64,000 bases of DNA from Streptomyces spororaveus (GCF_016755875.1 NZ_BNED01000005.1:7515501-7579500), one strand, 5' to 3'; positions 41,282 to 50,630 are shown, counted from the stretch's first letter. The notes: a model not told the origin generated them from the letters alone. Made by a program: numbers and translations.

Positions 41282-42190
41282 TCAGAGCTCCGCCGCGGAC
41301 CTGATCAGCTCGACGATCCGCTCGCGCGCCGCCCGGCCCTCCGGCACGGGCAGCAGCGGGTACCCGTGCGGCAGCCCCGCCGCCTCGTGGAACTCCACCT
41401 CGGCCCCGTCCGCGCGGGCCCGGCGCAGCAGCTCCCGGCTGTCCGTGGTCAGTACGTCCCGGGTCCCGGTGAACACCGTCATCGGGGCCAGCCCGGCGAA
41501 GCCGCCGTGCAGCGGGCTCACCCGCGGATCGTCCGCGGCCAGGGTCCCGGCGTACAACCGCCCGGCCTCCAGGAGTCCCGGAACGGCCAGCAGCGGATCG
41601 GCCGCCCCGATGGCCGCCTGGTCGGGATGGCTCATGCTCAGGTCCAGCCAGGGCGAGATCAGCACGATCCGGGAAGGCTGGTCCCCGGTGCGGTCGCGCA
41701 GCCGCTGAGCGGCCGCGAGCGCCAGCCCCGCCCCGGCCGAGTCCCCGATCAGCACCGTCCCGCCGGAGCCGCCGCTCGCGATCAGACCGCTCAGCAGGTC
41801 GGCGGCGACCGGGACGGTCCGGTCGGCGGTACCGCGCGGCGCGAGGATGTACGCCGGTACGACGACCCGCGCCCGCGCCTGCGTGACCAGGGTCCGGATC
41901 AGCGCCCAGTGCGGGCGCTCCAGCTCATGGACGTAGCCGCCGCCGTGCACGTACAGCACGTGGGCCGCGGGCTCCGTCCCGAGCGGGGAGACGTCGTACA
42001 CCGGCCAGGCTCCGACGAAGGTCCGCGAGATGTCGGCGACCCGCCCCAGCCGGCGCGGCGGCAGATGGGAGGCGGGCCGCCGGGCGGACTCCGCGACCCG
42101 GGCCCGGACCGCCTCCGCGCTCGCGTAGCGTCTTCGCCGTCCCGCCGCGGTCAGCGCCGCCGACAGCGCTCTGCTGCGCAGACTCGGCAC
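41282..42190 (-). CDS. Alpha/beta hydrolase fold esterase (HSL family)
   Basis: A 302-residue esterase with the oxyanion motif YVHGGGYVHE, nucleophile elbow IGDSAGAGLALA (catalytic Ser), and catalytic Asp/His near TGTRDVLTTD and GLPHGYP. This is the hormone-sensitive-lipase-like group that cleaves short-chain esters. GTG 42190 is preferred because GGAGGTGAGG sits 5-10 nt before it; a second GTG 9 bp upstream overlaps that site. Neighbours give no clue to substrate. The gene diverges from tdh, which starts 212 bp away. Confidence 0.9.
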   Translation of the reverse strand: MPSLRSRALSAALTAAGRRRRYASAEAVRARVAESARRPASHLPPRRLGRVADISRTFVGAWPVYDVSPLGTEPAAHVLYVHGGGYVHELERPHWALIRTLVTQARARVVVPAYILAPRGTADRTVPVAADLLSGLIASGGSGGTVLIGDSAGAGLALAAAQRLRDRTGDQPSRIVLISPWLDLSMSHPDQAAIGAADPLLAVPGLLEAGRLYAGTLAADDPRVSPLHGGFAGLAPMTVFTGTRDVLTTDSRELLRRARADGAEVEFHEAAGLPHGYPLLPVPEGRAARERIVELIRSAAEL

Positions 42191-42402
42191 GCCCCTCACC
42201 TCCCCTTTTCCCCCGCGCCGTCGCCAGCGCGAGCCCCTTCCCCGTCACGGGAGGAGCATAGGCGTGAAGCTGCGCTGTCGACCCGCTTAAGAAAGTCTCG
42301 ATGGACTGATCACCGCGCCGATCGGCAGATTGGTGCACGTCACCGCCGCCGTTCGGGCTCATCCGCCCGCGGCGTACCCTTCCGCATGCCTGGAGCCACC
42401 CC

Positions 42403-43431
42403 ATGAAGGCACTCGTCAAGCACAAGGCAGAACCCGGCCTGTGGCTCATGGACGTCCCCGAGCCCGAGTACGGCGCCGGCGACGTGCTGATCAAGGTGCT
42501 GCGCACCGGCATCTGCGGAACCGACCTGCACATCCGCGCCTGGGACGGCTGGGCGCAGGGCGCCGTCAAGACCCCCCTGGTCCTCGGCCACGAGTTCGTC
42601 GGCGAGGTCGCGGCGCTGGGCGCGGACGTCCAGGACATCGAGATCGGCGCGCTGGTCAGCGGCGAGGGCCACCTGGTGTGCGGCAAGTGCCGCAACTGCC
42701 TGGCAGGCCGCCGCCACCTGTGCCGCAGCACGATCGGCCTCGGGGTCGGCCGCGACGGCGCCTTCGCCGAGTACGTGGTCCTGCCCGCCCAGAACGTGTG
42801 GGTGCACCGCACCGCCGTGGACCTGGACGTCGCCGCGATCTTCGACCCCTTCGGCAACGCCGTGCACACGGCGCTGTCCTTCCCGCTGGTCGGCGAGGAC
42901 GTACTGATCACCGGCGCCGGACCGATCGGGATCATGGCGGCGGCCGTGGCCCGGCACGCCGGTGCGCGCAACGTGGTCATCACCGACGTCAGCCCCGAGC
43001 GCCTGGAGATCGCCCGCAAGGCGGGCGCCACCCTCGCCGTCAACGTCGCCGAGTCCTCGATCGCCGAGGCGCAGACCAAGCTCGGCCTGCGCGAGGGCTT
43101 CGACATCGGCCTGGAGATGTCCGGCCGCGCCGAGGCCATGCGCGACATGATCGACAACATGACGCACGGCGGCCGCATCGCCATGCTGGGCCTGCCCGCC
43201 CAGGAGTTCCCGGTGGACTGGGCGAAGGTGGTCACCTCGATGATCACGATCAAGGGCATCTACGGCCGTGAGATGTTCGAGACCTGGTACGCGATGACCG
43301 TGCTGCTGGAGGGCGGGCTCGACCTCAGCCCGGTCATCACCGGCCGCTACTCGCACCGCGACTTCGAAGCCGCCTTCGACGAGGCGTCGACCGCCCGCAG
43401 CGGCAAGATCATCCTGGACTGGACGGCGTAA
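42403..43431 (+). CDS. tdh: L-threonine 3-dehydrogenase
   Basis: A 342-residue zinc alcohol dehydrogenase. It opens [24 protein letters not shown]. The catalytic zinc ligands lie in [10 protein letters not shown] and LGHEFVGEV, the four-Cys structural zinc loop is [15 protein letters not shown], and the NAD site is [17 protein letters not shown]. The enzyme oxidises L-threonine to 2-amino-3-oxobutyrate, which the next gene (kbl) splits to glycine and acetyl-CoA. The two genes are 142 bp apart in the same direction; a weak hairpin lies between. A normal-length, intact gene. Confidence 0.95.
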   Translation: MKALVKHKAEPGLWLMDVPEPEYGAGDVLIKVLRTGICGTDLHIRAWDGWAQGAVKTPLVLGHEFVGEVAALGADVQDIEIGALVSGEGHLVCGKCRNCLAGRRHLCRSTIGLGVGRDGAFAEYVVLPAQNVWVHRTAVDLDVAAIFDPFGNAVHTALSFPLVGEDVLITGAGPIGIMAAAVARHAGARNVVITDVSPERLEIARKAGATLAVNVAESSIAEAQTKLGLREGFDIGLEMSGRAEAMRDMIDNMTHGGRIAMLGLPAQEFPVDWAKVVTSMITIKGIYGREMFETWYAMTVLLEGGLDLSPVITGRYSHRDFEAAFDEASTARSGKIILDWTA

Positions 43432-43573
43432 CCACCCGCCGCACCGGCCCCGCCAGGCCGGCCGTCACCCCCACCGAACCATCTCCCTCGGGCCGGGCCC
43501 CGCACACCCTCCCCCCTCCGCGGGGCCCGGCCCCCTCCCTCGTCGCCCTCCGCCGCACAAGGAGAACCGCACC

Positions 43574-44782
43574 ATGTTCGAGACCGTCCGCGAGGACCTG
43601 CGCTCCACCCTCGACGAGATCCGCGCCGCCGGCCTGCACAAGCCCGAGCGCGTCATCGGCACCCCGCAGAACGCGGCCGTCGCCGTCACCTCGGGCGGGG
43701 CCGCCGGCGAGGTGCTCAACTTCTGCGCCAACAACTACCTGGGGCTGGCCGACCACCCCGAGGTCGTCGCCGCCGCGAAGGACGCGCTGGACCGCTGGGG
43801 CTACGGAATGGCCTCCGTCCGCTTCATCTGCGGCACCCAGGAGGTGCACAAGGAGCTGGAGGCGCGGCTCTCCGCCTTCCTCGGCCAGGAGGACACGATC
43901 CTCTACTCCTCCTGCTTCGACGCCAACGGCGGCGTCTTCGAGACCCTGCTCGGCGCCGAGGACGCGGTCATCTCCGACGCCCTCAACCACGCCTCTATCA
44001 TCGACGGCATCCGCCTCTCCAAGGCCCGCCGCTTCCGCTACGCCAACCGCGACCTGGCCGAGCTCGAGGCCCGCCTGAAGGAAGCCACCGAGGGCGGCGC
44101 CCGCCGCAAGCTGATCGTCACCGACGGCGTCTTCTCCATGGACGGCTACGTCGCCCCGCTCGCGGAGATCTGCGACCTGGCCGACCGCTACGACGCCATG
44201 GTCATGGTCGACGACTCGCACGCCGTCGGCTTCGTCGGCCCCGGCGGCCGCGGCACCCCCGAGCTGCACGGCGTCATGGACCGCGTCGACATCATCACCG
44301 GCACCCTCGGCAAGGCCCTCGGCGGCGCCTCCGGCGGTTATGTCGCGGCCCGCGCCGAGATCGTGGAGCTGCTGCGCCAGCGCTCGCGCCCGTACCTCTT
44401 CTCCAACTCCCTCGCCCCCGTCATCGCGGCCGCCTCCCTCAAGGTCCTCGACCTGCTGGAGTCCGCCGGCGACCTGCGCGAACACCTCGCGGCCAACACC
44501 GCGCTCTTCCGTACGAAGATGACCGAGGCAGGCTTCGAGGTGCTGCCCGGCGACCACGCCATCGCCCCCGTCATGATCGGCGACGCGGCCGAGGCGGCCA
44601 GGATGGCGGAGCTGCTCCTGGAGCGCGGCGTGTACGTGATCGGCTTCTCCTACCCGGTGGTGCCGATGGGCGCGGCGCGCATCCGCGTCCAGCTCTCCGC
44701 GGCCCACTCGACGGCCGACGTGGAGCGCGCGGTGGCCGCCTTCATCGACGCCCGCGCCGCCCTCGGGACCGCCGGGGCCTGA
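43574..44782 (+). CDS. kbl: Glycine C-acetyltransferase (2-amino-3-ketobutyrate CoA ligase)
   Basis: A 402-residue PLP enzyme of the alpha-oxoamine synthase family. It opens [38 protein letters not shown]. Cofactor motifs are [21 protein letters not shown] and [14 protein letters not shown], with the Schiff-base Lys247. [15 protein letters not shown] is the conserved early motif. It cleaves 2-amino-3-ketobutyrate with CoA to glycine and acetyl-CoA, completing threonine degradation begun by Tdh. A start at ATG 43574 has AAGGAGA 8 nt upstream. The LysR gene begins 48 bp after its stop. Confidence 0.95.
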   Translation: MFETVREDLRSTLDEIRAAGLHKPERVIGTPQNAAVAVTSGGAAGEVLNFCANNYLGLADHPEVVAAAKDALDRWGYGMASVRFICGTQEVHKELEARLSAFLGQEDTILYSSCFDANGGVFETLLGAEDAVISDALNHASIIDGIRLSKARRFRYANRDLAELEARLKEATEGGARRKLIVTDGVFSMDGYVAPLAEICDLADRYDAMVMVDDSHAVGFVGPGGRGTPELHGVMDRVDIITGTLGKALGGASGGYVAARAEIVELLRQRSRPYLFSNSLAPVIAAASLKVLDLLESAGDLREHLAANTALFRTKMTEAGFEVLPGDHAIAPVMIGDAAEAARMAELLLERGVYVIGFSYPVVPMGAARIRVQLSAAHSTADVERAVAAFIDARAALGTAGA

Positions 44783-44830
44783 GGGGAACGTGAGGTCGGA
44801 GGGGTCTGCGCACCCTGAGACAATGGTGGG

Positions 44831-45745
44831 GTGATCGACCCCCGCCGGCTGCGCATCCTGCGGGCCGTGGCGGACCACCGTACGGTGACCGCCGCGGCCG
44901 CAGCCCTGTACCTCACCCCCTCCGCCGTCTCCCAGCAGCTCGCGGCGCTGGAACAGGAGACGGGCCACGTGCTGCTCACCCGCAGCGGGCGCGGAGTACG
45001 GCTCACCGCGGCCGGTGAGATCCTGCTCGGCCACGCCCACGAGGTGCTCGCGCAGCTGGAGCGGGCGGAGGCGGAACTGGCGGCGTACGCGGGCGGTTCG
45101 GCGGGCGAGGTCACCGTCGCCGCCTTCGCGACGGGCATCGCGGAAGTACTCGCCCCGGCCATCGCCCGGCTCGCGCTGGAACAGCCGGGCATCCGGCTGC
45201 GGGTGCGGGACGCGGAGGGTGACCAGAGCCTGCCGCTGCTGCTGGACGGCGAGGCGGACCTCGCGCTGGCCGTCGAGTACCGGGGCGGCCCGGGCGCCGA
45301 CGACGCGCGGCTCTCCGTCCTCCCGTTGTACGCGGAACCCTTCGACGCGGTCCTGCCCTCGGGGCATCCGCTGGCCGACCTGCCCGCGGTGTCGCTGGCC
45401 GACCTCTCCGACTCGGACTGGGTGGGCCAGTACCCCGGCAACCCGTGCCACGACGTGACGCTGCTCGCCTGCGAACTGGCGGGCTTCCAGCCGCGGTTCA
45501 TGCACTCCTCGGACGATTTCCGGGCCGTTGCGGCGCTGGTGGGCGCCGGGGCCGGAGTGGCCCTGGTCCCGCGCTCGGCGCTGCGCGGCATGGACCTCAA
45601 GGAGGTCCAGGTCCGCCCGGTCACCGGCCCGGCGGCCACCCGCCGCGTCTTCGCCGCCACCCGCCGGGGCGGCGAGACCCACCCGCTGATCGCGCCCGTC
45701 CTGGCGGCGCTGGTCCGCGAGTCGGAGCGGCTGCCGACGCACTGA
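44831..45745 (+). CDS. LysR-family transcriptional regulator
   Basis: A 304-residue regulator with GTG start. The winged HTH is RILRAVADHRTVTAAAAALYLTPSAVSQQLAALEQETGHVLLTRSGRGVRLTAAGEILLGHAHEVL. The effector domain (about 90-300) has the usual two lobes (SAGEVTVAAFATGIAEVLAPAI, then DEADLALAVEY-like GEADLALAVEYRGG). It lies 48 bp downstream of kbl on the same strand. It may control tdh-kbl or be co-transcribed with them, but LysR regulators usually diverge from their target, so the link is uncertain. No binding site was recognised. Confidence 0.92.
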   Translation: MIDPRRLRILRAVADHRTVTAAAAALYLTPSAVSQQLAALEQETGHVLLTRSGRGVRLTAAGEILLGHAHEVLAQLERAEAELAAYAGGSAGEVTVAAFATGIAEVLAPAIARLALEQPGIRLRVRDAEGDQSLPLLLDGEADLALAVEYRGGPGADDARLSVLPLYAEPFDAVLPSGHPLADLPAVSLADLSDSDWVGQYPGNPCHDVTLLACELAGFQPRFMHSSDDFRAVAALVGAGAGVALVPRSALRGMDLKEVQVRPVTGPAATRRVFAATRRGGETHPLIAPVLAALVRESERLPTH

Positions 45746-45789
45746 ACGGCGCGGCGGGAACACGAACCCGTACGCGGGTGCCGGCCCCG

Positions 45790-46617
45790 TCAGCCGACCG
45801 GGAACACGGCCCCCGGTGCGGCGTGGTCGACGGGACCGCCGTAGTGCGCCGATGCGCGGGCCACCGCCTCGTCCGCGCCGAGGCCGCGGCCCACGTGGGT
45901 GACGACCAGCCGGCCGGCGCGCGCGGCCGCCGCCGTCCGCCCGGCCTCCTCCGGCGTGTGGTGCAGGTGTTCGCCTTCGTCCGGGGCCGGCCGGCGCGCG
46001 CTCTCGGCCTCGCAGAGCAGTACGTCGCACCCCTCGGCGAGGGCCGTCAGCGCGGGACAGGGCGCCGTGTCCCCGGAGTAGACCAGCGAGTGGCCGCCGG
46101 CCTCCACGCGCACGGCGAAGGCGGGCATGCCGTGGGCAACCGCCCTGCTGGTGAGGGTGAGCGCGCCCACCCGCGCCCGGTGCCCGTCGGACAGTTCGTG
46201 CACGGCGAAGGCGGACTCGACCGGGCTGCGCTCCGTCCCGTGGGTGAGGAACCCCGCCAGCCGGTCGGCGGTGCCCGGTGGGCCGAACAGCGGCAGCGGC
46301 GCCGCACGCTCGACATCGGCGAAGAGCAGGCCGTAGTACGCCGTGAGGAGATCCGCGCTGTGGTCGGCGTGCAGATGCGAGATCCAGACGGCGTCCAGCT
46401 CGCCCAGCCCGACGTACCGCTGCAGCGGCCCCAGGGTCCCGCTGCCGGCGTCCATCCAGAGCCGCGTGCCGCCCCCGGACACCAGGTAGCCGGAGCAGGG
46501 GTTGTCCGCTCGCGGATACGGCGTCGCACTGCCGAGGACGGTGAGGCGCAGCGGATCGGCGCCCCTCGCGCCGCCGCTCGCCGGGCCGCTCACCGCTCCG
46601 CCGGTCGGGTCGCTCAT
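45790..46617 (-). CDS. MBL-fold metallohydrolase (RNase Z-like)
   Basis: A 275-residue metallo-beta-lactamase-fold protein. After a Gly/Ala/Pro lead, LRLTVLGSATPYPRADNPCSGYLV precedes the metal motif HLHADHSADL (HxHxDH). Further ligands are in AHGMPAFA and SGDTAPCPAL, then HHTPEEAG and THVGRG. The arrangement resembles ribonuclease-Z-type or phosphodiesterase-like MBL proteins, and the substrate is unknown. Its ATG overlaps the stop of the DeoR gene by 4 bp (ATGA), so it is co-translated with a sugar-type regulator. That links it, loosely, to the divergent SIS/aldolase operon. Confidence 0.88.
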   Translation of the reverse strand: MSDPTGGAVSGPASGGARGADPLRLTVLGSATPYPRADNPCSGYLVSGGGTRLWMDAGSGTLGPLQRYVGLGELDAVWISHLHADHSADLLTAYYGLLFADVERAAPLPLFGPPGTADRLAGFLTHGTERSPVESAFAVHELSDGHRARVGALTLTSRAVAHGMPAFAVRVEAGGHSLVYSGDTAPCPALTALAEGCDVLLCEAESARRPAPDEGEHLHHTPEEAGRTAAAARAGRLVVTHVGRGLGADEAVARASAHYGGPVDHAAPGAVFPVG

Positions 46618-47393
46618 ACCCGCACGACCTCCACGCCGGCCGCCGTGAACTCCCGCGCGACCGCCGCCGTCAGGCCCGTGTCCGTCACGAGGACGTCCAC
46701 CGACGAGGTCGCGCAGATACGGGCGAACGCGCGGACGCCCAGTTTGCTGGAGTCGGCCGCGACGACCACCCGGCGGGCGCGCTCGCACAGCAGCCGGTTG
46801 ACCGAGGCCTCGTCCTCGTGACGGGTCGCCGCGCCGTCCTCCGGGTCGAAGCCGTCCACGCCGAGCACCGCCGTGTCCACCGCCAGCTGGCCCAGTACCT
46901 GCTCGGCGAGCGGGCCCGTCAGCTCGTACGACTGGGGGCGGGCCACCCCGCCGGTCAGTACGATCTTGAACTGCGGCCGGATCACCAGCTCTCCCGCGAT
47001 GTTGAGGGCGTTGGTCACCACGGTGAGCGCCGGCGAGCCCTGTGCCAGGTCCGGGCGCCCGGCCAGGGCGCGCGCCACCTCGGTGGTCGTGGTCCCACCC
47101 GTCAGGCCGACCACCTCGCCCGGGGCGATCAGGGCCGCCACCGCCTCGCTGATCCGCTGCTTCTCGGCGGCGCGGCGCGATGTGCGGTAGCGCAGCGGGA
47201 GTTCGTACGAGACCCCGTGCAGCACGGCCCCGCCGCGCGTGCGGACCAGCAACTGCTGCTCGGCGAGCTGGTCGAGGTCGCGGCGGATGGTCGCGGCGGA
47301 CACGCCGAGGGCCTCCGCCGCGGGTTCCACCTCCAGTTCGCCCCGTTCCACGAGCAGGTCCAGCAGTGTCTGCCAGCGCTCCTTGCGGGTCAT
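46614..47393 (-). CDS. DeoR-family transcriptional regulator
   Basis: A 259-residue regulator. MTRKERWQTLLDLLVERGELEVEPAAEALGVSAATIRRDLDQLAEQQLLVRTRGGAVLHG is the DeoR HTH and wing. The sugar-phosphate sensor follows (GLTGGTTTTEVARAL, VVTNALNIAGEL, LTGGVARPQSYELTGPLAEQ, VVVAADSSKLG). It diverges from SIS and aldolase genes with 236 bp between, so it most likely represses them and is released by their sugar-phosphate substrate. MTRKERW is chosen over a longer frame that would include repetitive DNA. Confidence 0.93.
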   Translation of the reverse strand: MTRKERWQTLLDLLVERGELEVEPAAEALGVSAATIRRDLDQLAEQQLLVRTRGGAVLHGVSYELPLRYRTSRRAAEKQRISEAVAALIAPGEVVGLTGGTTTTEVARALAGRPDLAQGSPALTVVTNALNIAGELVIRPQFKIVLTGGVARPQSYELTGPLAEQVLGQLAVDTAVLGVDGFDPEDGAATRHEDEASVNRLLCERARRVVVAADSSKLGVRAFARICATSSVDVLVTDTGLTAAVAREFTAAGVEVVRV

Positions 47394-47424
47394 CGGCCGC
47401 CCCCTTCGGTGTCGTGCGACATGC

Positions 47425-47490
47425 GTTCCACGGTGTTCCACGGTTCCACGGTCTTCCCCGCGTTCCGCAGGGTTCCGCGGCGTTTCCCGG
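47425..47490. repeat. Degenerate GTTCCACGG tandem repeats
   Basis: GTTCCACGG-like units occur three times in 47425-47451 and decay into GTTCCGC and GTTTCCC copies to about 47490. They lie in the leader between deoR and its promoter region. Slippage DNA is likely, though they could present repeated half-sites. Confidence 0.45.
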
Positions 47491-47545
47491 CGGTCTCCGC
47501 CGGTCCACCCGGCGACACTAACTCAGCCGCTCCAGCCGTGGATGC

Positions 47546-47606
47546 TTGAAGTTGCGTGAAACAGACCGCTACCTTGCAGGAAAACGCATTCAGCGCCATT
47601 CAGCCC
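47546..47606. promoter_or_regulatory. Candidate DeoR operator region before the SIS gene
   Basis: Direct repeats TTGAAGTTGCGTGAAA (47546-47561) and CATTCAGCGC-CATTCAGCCC (47587-47606) are unusually AT-rich for the window and lie just upstream of the SIS gene. Repeated TGAA/TTCA elements are typical of DeoR-family operators. Confidence 0.4.
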
Positions 47607-47629
47607 GTCTGTCGCACGAGGGAGCCTGT

Positions 47630-48532
47630 ATGAGTCACGTCGCGTACGAGTTGGGCACACAGCCCGCATGCTGGGAGCGGGCCGCCGAACTGGCCCCGGC
47701 CCGGCGGGCGGTGCTGCCGCAGCCGGGGGAGCGTACCGCGATCGTCGGCTGCGGGACCTCGTACTACATGGCCCAGGCGGCCGCCGTGCTGCGCGAGGAG
47801 GCCGGCCAGGGCGAGACCGACGCCTTCGCCGCCTCCGAGTTCCCGCGCCACCGCCGCTACGACCGGGTCGTCGCCCTGACCCGGTCCGGCACCACCACCG
47901 AGGTGCTGGACCTGCTGGCCGGGCTGCGGGACGCGGGCGTGCCCACGACGGCGGTCGTGGGCGATCCGGCCACCCCGGTGATGACCGCCGCCGACGAGCT
48001 GGTCGTCCTCGACTTCGCCGACGAACAGTCCGTCGTGCAGACCCGTTTCGCGACCACCGCCCTCACCCTGATGCGCGCCCACGCCGGGCTGCACACCCCC
48101 TCCGTGGTCGCCGACGCCCGCACCGCCCTCGTCGAACCGCTGCCCGCCGAGGTCGCCGGCCGGGGGCAGTTCACCTTCCTCGGCCGCGGCTGGAGCGTCG
48201 GGCTCGCCCACGAGGCCGCGCTGAAGATGCGCGAGGCCTCGCTGTCCTGGGCCGAGTCCTACCCGGCGATGGAGTACCGGCACGGGCCCATCAGCGTCTC
48301 CGGGCCCGGCACCGTCACCTGGTCGCTCGACGAGGCCCCCGACGGGCTCGCCGAGCAGGTCCGCGCCACCGGCTCCCAGTGGGTGCCCGGGCAGCTCGAT
48401 CCGCTCGCCGAACTCGTCCGCGTACACCGCCTGGCCCTGGCCGTGGCCGCCCAGCGGCAGCTGGACCCGGACGCGCCGCGCAACCTCACGCGCTCGGTGA
48501 TCCTCACCACCGGCGAGGAGGCGGTCCGATGA
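47630..48532 (+). CDS. SIS-domain sugar isomerase/deaminase (AgaS-like)
   Basis: A 300-residue protein with two sugar-isomerase (SIS) domains. The first has AIVGCGTSYYMAQAAAVL and ALTRSGTTTEVLDLLAGL; the second has FTFLGRGWSVGLAHEAALKMREASLSWAESYPAMEYRHGP. This is the AgaS/GlmS C-terminal type, which isomerises or deaminates amino-sugar phosphates. The ATG at 47630 is behind GAGGGAG. It overlaps the aldolase ATG (ATGA), so the two are co-translated. With the DeoR regulator this resembles an amino-sugar or tagatose-phosphate pathway, but no PfkB kinase or NagA deacetylase is next to it. Confidence 0.9.
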   Translation: MSHVAYELGTQPACWERAAELAPARRAVLPQPGERTAIVGCGTSYYMAQAAAVLREEAGQGETDAFAASEFPRHRRYDRVVALTRSGTTTEVLDLLAGLRDAGVPTTAVVGDPATPVMTAADELVVLDFADEQSVVQTRFATTALTLMRAHAGLHTPSVVADARTALVEPLPAEVAGRGQFTFLGRGWSVGLAHEAALKMREASLSWAESYPAMEYRHGPISVSGPGTVTWSLDEAPDGLAEQVRATGSQWVPGQLDPLAELVRVHRLALAVAAQRQLDPDAPRNLTRSVILTTGEEAVR

Positions 48533-49365
48533 GCCTCGTCCGCGCCGGCGACCTGGTCCTGGAGGCGGCCGCGGCCGGCCGGGCCGTCGCCGCCTTCAAC
48601 ATCATCACCCTGGAGCACGCCGAAGCCGTGGTCGCCGGGGCCGAGGCGGCGGGCCTGCCGGTCATCCTCCAACTGAGCGAGAACGCCGTGAAGTTCCGCG
48701 ACGGGCGGCTGCTGCCCATCTCCCGGGCGGCCGGCGCGTGCGCGGAGGCCGCCGGGGTCCCCGTCGGCCTGCACCTCGACCACGTCAAGAGCCCCGAGCT
48801 GCTCCGGCAGGCCTGCGAGGCCGGATACAGCTCGGTGATGTACGACGCCGCGCAACTCCCTTACGCCGAGAACCTGGAGGCCACCCGGTCCGCGGCCGAC
48901 TGGGCCCACGCCAACGGGCTGTGGATCGAGGCCGAGCTGGGCGAGGTCGGCGGCAAGAACGGTGCCGCGCCGCTGGACCCGCACGCGCCCGGCGCCCGTA
49001 CGGACCCCGACGAGGCGCGGCGGTTCGTCGCCGACTCCGGGGTCGACGCCCTCGCCGTCGCCGTCGGCAGCAGCCACGCGATGACCAGCCGGACCGCGGC
49101 CCTGGACCACGTCCTGCTGGCCCGGCTGGCCAAGACCGTCGACGTACCGCTCGTCCTGCACGGCTCCTCGGGCCTGCCGGACGCCGAACTCGCGGCGGCC
49201 GTCGCGGGCGGCATCCGCAAGGTCAACATCGGCACCGCGCTCAACGTGGCCATGACCGAGGCCATCCGCACCCATCTGACCCCGGCGGACCCCCGGCCGT
49301 ACCTGACGGCGGCCCGCACGGCGATGGCGGCGACGGCGAAGGCTATGATCGGCGCCCTGAACTGA
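48529..49365 (+). CDS. Class II fructose/tagatose-bisphosphate aldolase-type enzyme
   Basis: A 278-residue TIM-barrel aldolase of the class II, zinc-dependent group. It opens MSLVRAGDLVLEAAAAGRAVAAFNIITLEHAEAVVAGAEAAG. The catalytic/zinc motif is VGLHLDHVKSPELL, with IEAELGEVGGKNGA, AVAVGSSHAM and LHGSSGLPDAEL as later metal- and phosphate-binding loops, and KVNIGTALN near the end. It cleaves a ketose bisphosphate to DHAP plus an aldehyde. The sugar is unknown; the SIS partner favours a GatY/KbaY-like tagatose role. No kinase gene is adjacent. Confidence 0.92.
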   Translation: MSLVRAGDLVLEAAAAGRAVAAFNIITLEHAEAVVAGAEAAGLPVILQLSENAVKFRDGRLLPISRAAGACAEAAGVPVGLHLDHVKSPELLRQACEAGYSSVMYDAAQLPYAENLEATRSAADWAHANGLWIEAELGEVGGKNGAAPLDPHAPGARTDPDEARRFVADSGVDALAVAVGSSHAMTSRTAALDHVLLARLAKTVDVPLVLHGSSGLPDAELAAAVAGGIRKVNIGTALNVAMTEAIRTHLTPADPRPYLTAARTAMAATAKAMIGALN

Positions 49366-49386
49366 CGGGCGGCGGGGGCGGCGATC

Positions 49387-49926
49387 ATGGACATGCAGCG
49401 GGGACGTACGAACCGCCGCCGGTTCCTGCTGATCGCCGGCCTCCCGCTGCTGACGGTGGGCGCGGGCACGACGTACCTGATGTGGCCGGAGCCGTCGCGT
49501 CCGCCCGAGGTCCGTACCGACCTGGAGCCGCTGAACCGGCGGCTCGGGCCGTTCCTGGGCGAGCTGACCGACGCGCACTGGCTCGGCTACGACATCGACG
49601 ACAAGGGCGGCGACCGGGGCATCCCGAGCCCCGACTCCCGTATCCGGGTGGTCGGTGTCGCCCACCTGCCGCCCGGCGGCGCGGCCGCGATCACCGGCAG
49701 ACCCGACCACGCCTTCGCCCCCGGCGAGCCGTCCGGCCCGCCCGCCGCGCTGAAGAAGCACCTGCCCGCCGCGGCGGTCTGGCAGCACAGCCCGGGCTTC
49801 GACGCGTACGCGAACGGCCGGGGCGCCGCCGCCGGCCAGGCCGACGACGGGATCCCCTCGGGCCGGTACCTCTTCGACACCGCCCGCGACCTCGTCCACT
49901 TCGACGTCGTGTACCTCTTCACCTGA
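49387..49926 (+). CDS. Exported or membrane-anchored hypothetical protein
   Basis: A 179-residue protein with an Arg-rich n-region and hydrophobic helix (TNRRRFLLIAGLPLLTVGAGTTYLMW). The RRRFLL stretch suggests either a Tat-like signal or a signal anchor. The exported part has GYDIDDKGGDRGIPSPDSRIRVVGVAHLPPGGAAAITGRPDHAF and is not a family I recognise. The ATG at 49387 is 21 bp after the aldolase stop, so it may be co-transcribed. Its 3' end is antisense to the tail of the damaged DinB gene. Confidence 0.7.
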   Translation: MDMQRGRTNRRRFLLIAGLPLLTVGAGTTYLMWPEPSRPPEVRTDLEPLNRRLGPFLGELTDAHWLGYDIDDKGGDRGIPSPDSRIRVVGVAHLPPGGAAAITGRPDHAFAPGEPSGPPAALKKHLPAAAVWQHSPGFDAYANGRGAAAGQADDGIPSGRYLFDTARDLVHFDVVYLFT

Positions 49927-50508
49927 CAGGCCGGCCGGGGATGAGGGCCGGCTCCCTCCGATGCCGATGGCCCCGTCTATCCGCTCGCGCAGGAGGTCGG
50001 CGTGCCCGTTGTGCCGCGCGTACTCCTCGACCATGTGGATCAGCACCCAGCGCAGTGACACCTTCCCGCGCCACACGTCGACGGCCTCGACGTCCAGATC
50101 GGGCGCCTCGGCCACGAGGCGTTCGGCGAAGGCCACTTCGGCGCGCCACGCCTCCCAGGCCGCCTCCACCGCCGCCGGCTCGGCCAGGGCGCCGTCGAAG
50201 TCCCCGTCGGGGTCGTCCGCCGAGGAGAACAGCGGCGGCGCGTCCTGACCCGCCAGGACCAGCCGGAACCAGCGGCGCTCCACATCCGCCAGGTGCCGTA
50301 CCAGCCCCAGCAGGGAGAGCGTGGACGGCTCCACCGACCGCCGCGCCAACTCCGCTCCGAGACCTGCGCACTTGAGTTCCAGAGTGGCGCGGTGGTCCGC
50401 GAGGAAGGCGACCAGCATCTGCCGCTCGTCACCGGTCGCGGGTCCGGCGAAGCGGCCGTGCCGCTCGGGTTCGACAAAGAAATCCGCTCTGCTGCGTGGG
50501 CTCGTCAT
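49919..50508 (-). CDS. DinB/DUF664 (mycothiol-transferase-like) protein, 3' end disrupted
   Basis: The first 185 residues match the DinB/DUF664 family in every block: FLADHRATLELKCAGLGAELARR, STLSLLGLVRHLADVERRWFRLVLAG, DDPDGDFDGAL, then VSLRWVLIHMVEEYARHNGHADLLRERIDG. His residues of the metal site are in RHLADVE and HNGHADLL. Family members end a few residues after RERIDG. Here the same frame stays open to 48259, antisense through the neighbouring genes. One frameshift near the end would give a stop at 49919, which is used as the boundary here. A lost stop or a sequencing error is likely. Confidence 0.75.
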
Positions 50509-50563
50509 GGTCGCGATTATGAACTCCGGTCCCGAACGGCCGACACCCGGGCTTCCGAATTCT

Positions 50564-50577
50564 TGTAACAGGTTCTA
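50564..50577. promoter_or_regulatory. KstR-type operator upstream of the acyl-CoA dehydrogenase
   Basis: TGTAACAGGTTCTA matches all six fixed bases of the mycobacterial KstR palindrome TnnAACnnGTTnnA and is 53 bp before the dehydrogenase start. KstR represses cholesterol/steroid catabolism. The gene behind it resembles FadE29 of that pathway, which strengthens the match. Confidence 0.6.
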
Positions 50578-50630
50578 CTCTGACCGCCGCCACGCAGAGA
50601 CCGGCTGGACCGCGAGACCCCGGAGGGGCC

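Noticed and set aside
43444..43461. CCGGCC/GGCCGG hairpin between tdh and kbl
   Set aside because: 6-bp stem common by chance in this DNA; the genes are functionally linked and need read-through.
43409..46030. Long minus-strand frame of over 870 codons
   Set aside because: Antisense to kbl and LysR, both intact and well supported.
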